64,000 bases of DNA, taken from the NCBI GenBank assembly GCA_006503475.1, contig RSEH01000156.1, positions 1 through 64,000 of the forward strand, given 5' to 3'. The stretch is from Stentor roeselii (lineage: Eukaryota; Ciliophora; Heterotrichea; Heterotrichida; Stentoridae). Of this stretch, positions 62,313 to 64,000 are shown piece by piece. Each line of letters starts with the position of its first letter. Position 1 is the stretch's first letter. The notes under the pieces were generated by a model. The model saw only the letters and a list, made by a program, of their open reading frames with translations. It ran no database searches and was not told the origin of the DNA. The position numbers were made by a program, and so were the translations under genes.

Positions 62313-63623
62313 ATGGAAGTTTCATTAGACTCTTTATTACTCACCCTAATCCTAGGATGCTTAGCGATTCTAGTCTTCCGAAACAAGTCATCCATCCCAT
62401 CCTCCCCAAAATCAGGCCAACAAGCTGGAAAATCACGAATCCGTCGAAGTAAGTCGACAGTAGCCGACGAATACAACAGTCAAGACGTCTTCCGCATCGT
62501 GATAACCGGGGGTCCATGTGCAGGTAAAACGACAGGAATCAACAAATTAGCCTCAGAGTTGTCAAACAGCGTCAAAGTCCTCGTCGTTCCTGAAGCTTCA
62601 ACTTTACTAGTCAAAGGCGGAGCAATAAACAACTTTGAAGGCTTAGACAACAACGCGCAAGTCGAATTTCAAGCAAGTTTAATGCAGCTTCAAATGGCTT
62701 TAGAAGACGCTTTCACCCAAATCGCCTCGTCTGTGCAAGAAAGAAGCATCGTCATTTGTGATCGCGGGCTTATGGACGGGTCTGCTTATATCAGTCCTGA
62801 ACTTTGGCAGGCATTGCTGGATGAACGAGGATGGACTGTTGTGCATTTGAGGGATCGGAGGTATGAAGCCGTCGTGCATATGGTCACTGCTGCTGATGGA
62901 GCTGAAAAGTTTTATTCTTTGATGAATAATGAGGCAAGGCATGAAGGGCTGGAACTTGCCAGGGAAGTTGATGAAAAATTGCAAAGGGCTTGGACCGGTC
63001 ACAGTCATTTAAGCATCATCGATAATCACTCCACAGACAGCTTTGAAGAAAAAATTAACAATTTGCTAACCAAAGTCCTAAGATTTATGGGAGCTAGAAC
63101 AAGTGGTGCCTGGAAAAAAAAGATTCTAATTAAAAACACTGGAGCCATTCCAGTTATCAACAATCTTCAAGTTGTAAGAGTGCTGATTGATGATACATTT
63201 TTAAAGCAAAGCAACGAAAATGTAGCAAAAATCCAAAAACGAGGACAATCCGGAAGTTATATTTATAATCATTGTACGAAAAAAAGGACTGAATTCGACG
63301 ATTATAGAGTGAATAAATGCCAGATAACAGCCCGGGAATATATTTTACTTGGAGAAAATAAAGATGTTTCTAGGAAAACAGTGAAAAGAGTTCGACAATG
63401 CTTTATTTACAAGTCAAATTATTTCATGATTGACACTTATCTTAATGTGAAAAAAGGAGTTTCTGTTCTTAGGGCTGATATTTTGAATTTAGAGGATATT
63501 GCTTTACCTCCTGAAATTTCTATTGTCAGAGATGTGACTGATGACCCTGGGTATAGTACTTATATCATGAGCAAGATCAATTGGTATGTTTCATCTGAAG
63601 ACAAAAATATTATAGTTGAATAG
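62313..63623 (+). CDS. TTD14-like P-loop NTPase with CYTH-like C-terminus
   Basis: 436 residues. The N-terminus is a membrane helix (SLLLTLILGCLAILVF), then a P-loop domain with VITGGPCAGKTTGINKLA (Lys72), VPEASTLL, QVEFQASLMQLQMA and ICDRGLMDGSAY (Walker B-like). Residues ~255-436 form a CYTH/TTM-like domain (VRVLIDDTFLK, KRTEFDDYRVNKCQITAREY, YFMIDTYLNVKKGVSVLRA). This pairing is that of Drosophila TRPL-translocation-defect protein 14, a GTP-binding, phosphoinositide-binding protein for channel traffic; ciliates and other protists carry homologues. Substrate untested here. See the upstream ORF in the adjacent promoter entry. Confidence 0.85.
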   Translation: MEVSLDSLLLTLILGCLAILVFRNKSSIPSSPKSGQQAGKSRIRRSKSTVADEYNSQDVFRIVITGGPCAGKTTGINKLASELSNSVKVLVVPEASTLLVKGGAINNFEGLDNNAQVEFQASLMQLQMALEDAFTQIASSVQERSIVICDRGLMDGSAYISPELWQALLDERGWTVVHLRDRRYEAVVHMVTAADGAEKFYSLMNNEARHEGLELAREVDEKLQRAWTGHSHLSIIDNHSTDSFEEKINNLLTKVLRFMGARTSGAWKKKILIKNTGAIPVINNLQVVRVLIDDTFLKQSNENVAKIQKRGQSGSYIYNHCTKKRTEFDDYRVNKCQITAREYILLGENKDVSRKTVKRVRQCFIYKSNYFMIDTYLNVKKGVSVLRADILNLEDIALPPEISIVRDVTDDPGYSTYIMSKINWYVSSEDKNIIVE

Positions 63624-64000
63624 TTTAGATGAATGGATTTAGGAATAGTTGTTTACTATTAGGCTACTTTTAATTAATTGAGATATTTTAAGTCATTTAT
63701 GATCCAAAAGGAAATCTTCAATCTAATTCTACTCTGTTCGATGAATTTGCAATCGATTTAGAAGATTCTATTAATATGAATTCCGAAAAATGAAACAATC
63801 AACTTTCCAATCCTCACAATTTTCCTGTTTATAATAGATTTGATATCTTAATTCTATGTAATGAAAATTCAATAAATACTAAATATGCTTATTCCATCAA
63901 CAAAATTCAAAATCTAAATTTAAATTTTCTTCTCTTCAATTCACTTTCCCTAACAATCGATTCCCAATTATCAATCTTATCAAAAGCAACAAGAATTAAT
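63624..64000. other. AT-rich 3' flank to window end, no gene seen
   Basis: No coding-like frame or RNA gene recognised. It may contain the promoter of a gene beyond the edge. Confidence 0.4.

Noticed and set aside
1-64000. A ciliate code with reassigned stop codons
   Set aside because: Recognised genes end at TAA, TAG and TGA with normal family lengths and have none inside; the standard code fits.
1-64000. Mobile elements, virus-like elements, CRISPR, tRNA or rRNA genes
   Set aside because: No transposase, reverse transcriptase, capsid-like frame, terminal repeat pair or RNA gene signature was recognised by eye; a tRNAscan or Infernal run was not possible.

Overview
This window looks like macronuclear DNA of a heterotrich ciliate, most likely Stentor or a close relative (inference). 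Genes are densely packed, intergenic DNA is AT-rich, and long reading frames end at TAA, TAG and TGA alike, so the standard genetic code is in use; a 7,946-codon frame has no internal stop. The introns that can be resolved are tiny (15, 15 and an apparent 14 nt), a heterotrich hallmark. Gene content is typically ciliate: a tubulin polyglutamylase, CEP19-like and CYB5D1-like ciliary proteins, a Jupiter/HN1-like microtubule protein, Rab6, a membrane-linked cyclic-nucleotide phosphodiesterase and coiled-coil/EF-hand proteins. No tRNA, rRNA, CRISPR or mobile element was recognised.

Layout. 0-9 kb: CEP19-like (-), TTLL polyglutamylase (+), SLC35F6-like transporter (+), a two-finger C2H2 protein (-), a citrate synthase homologue lacking two active-site residues (+), and an N-myristoylated-looking coiled-coil protein (-). 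9-15 kb: three paralogous sugar-porter MFS transporters, two in tandem on - and one divergent on +. 15-18.5 kb: a tight + strand run of MsrA, a double PHD/ePHD protein and a FIT (FITM) lipid-droplet protein. 18.5-28 kb: a - strand run of kelch protein, PDH E2/E3BP-like protein, EF-hand coiled-coil protein, kelch plus Cys-rich protein, and Rab6. 28-52 kb: one uninterrupted - strand gene for a giant secreted or surface protein of 7,946 residues, built from about twelve ~550-650-residue super-repeats. 52-54 kb: AT-rich gap holding one orphan coding-like segment. 54-64 kb: Jupiter/HN1-like protein, a small unknown protein, a degenerate FCP/SCP-like HAD protein, a coiled-coil protein, an unknown protein rebuilt across two 15-nt introns, a PDE, a 19-bp tandem repeat, a CYB5D1-like protein and a TTD14-like NTPase.

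The genes do not form one pathway. Themes are cilia and microtubules (TTLL, CEP19, CYB5D1, Jupiter-like), mitochondrial carbon metabolism (citrate synthase homologue, E2/E3BP-like), sugar import (three MFS genes) and membrane traffic or signalling (Rab6, PDE, TTD14-like, FITM). The most notable items are the giant super-repeat protein, the citrate synthase with Tyr and Glu where the catalytic Asp and a substrate Arg are expected, and a shift in third-position base use along many genes.
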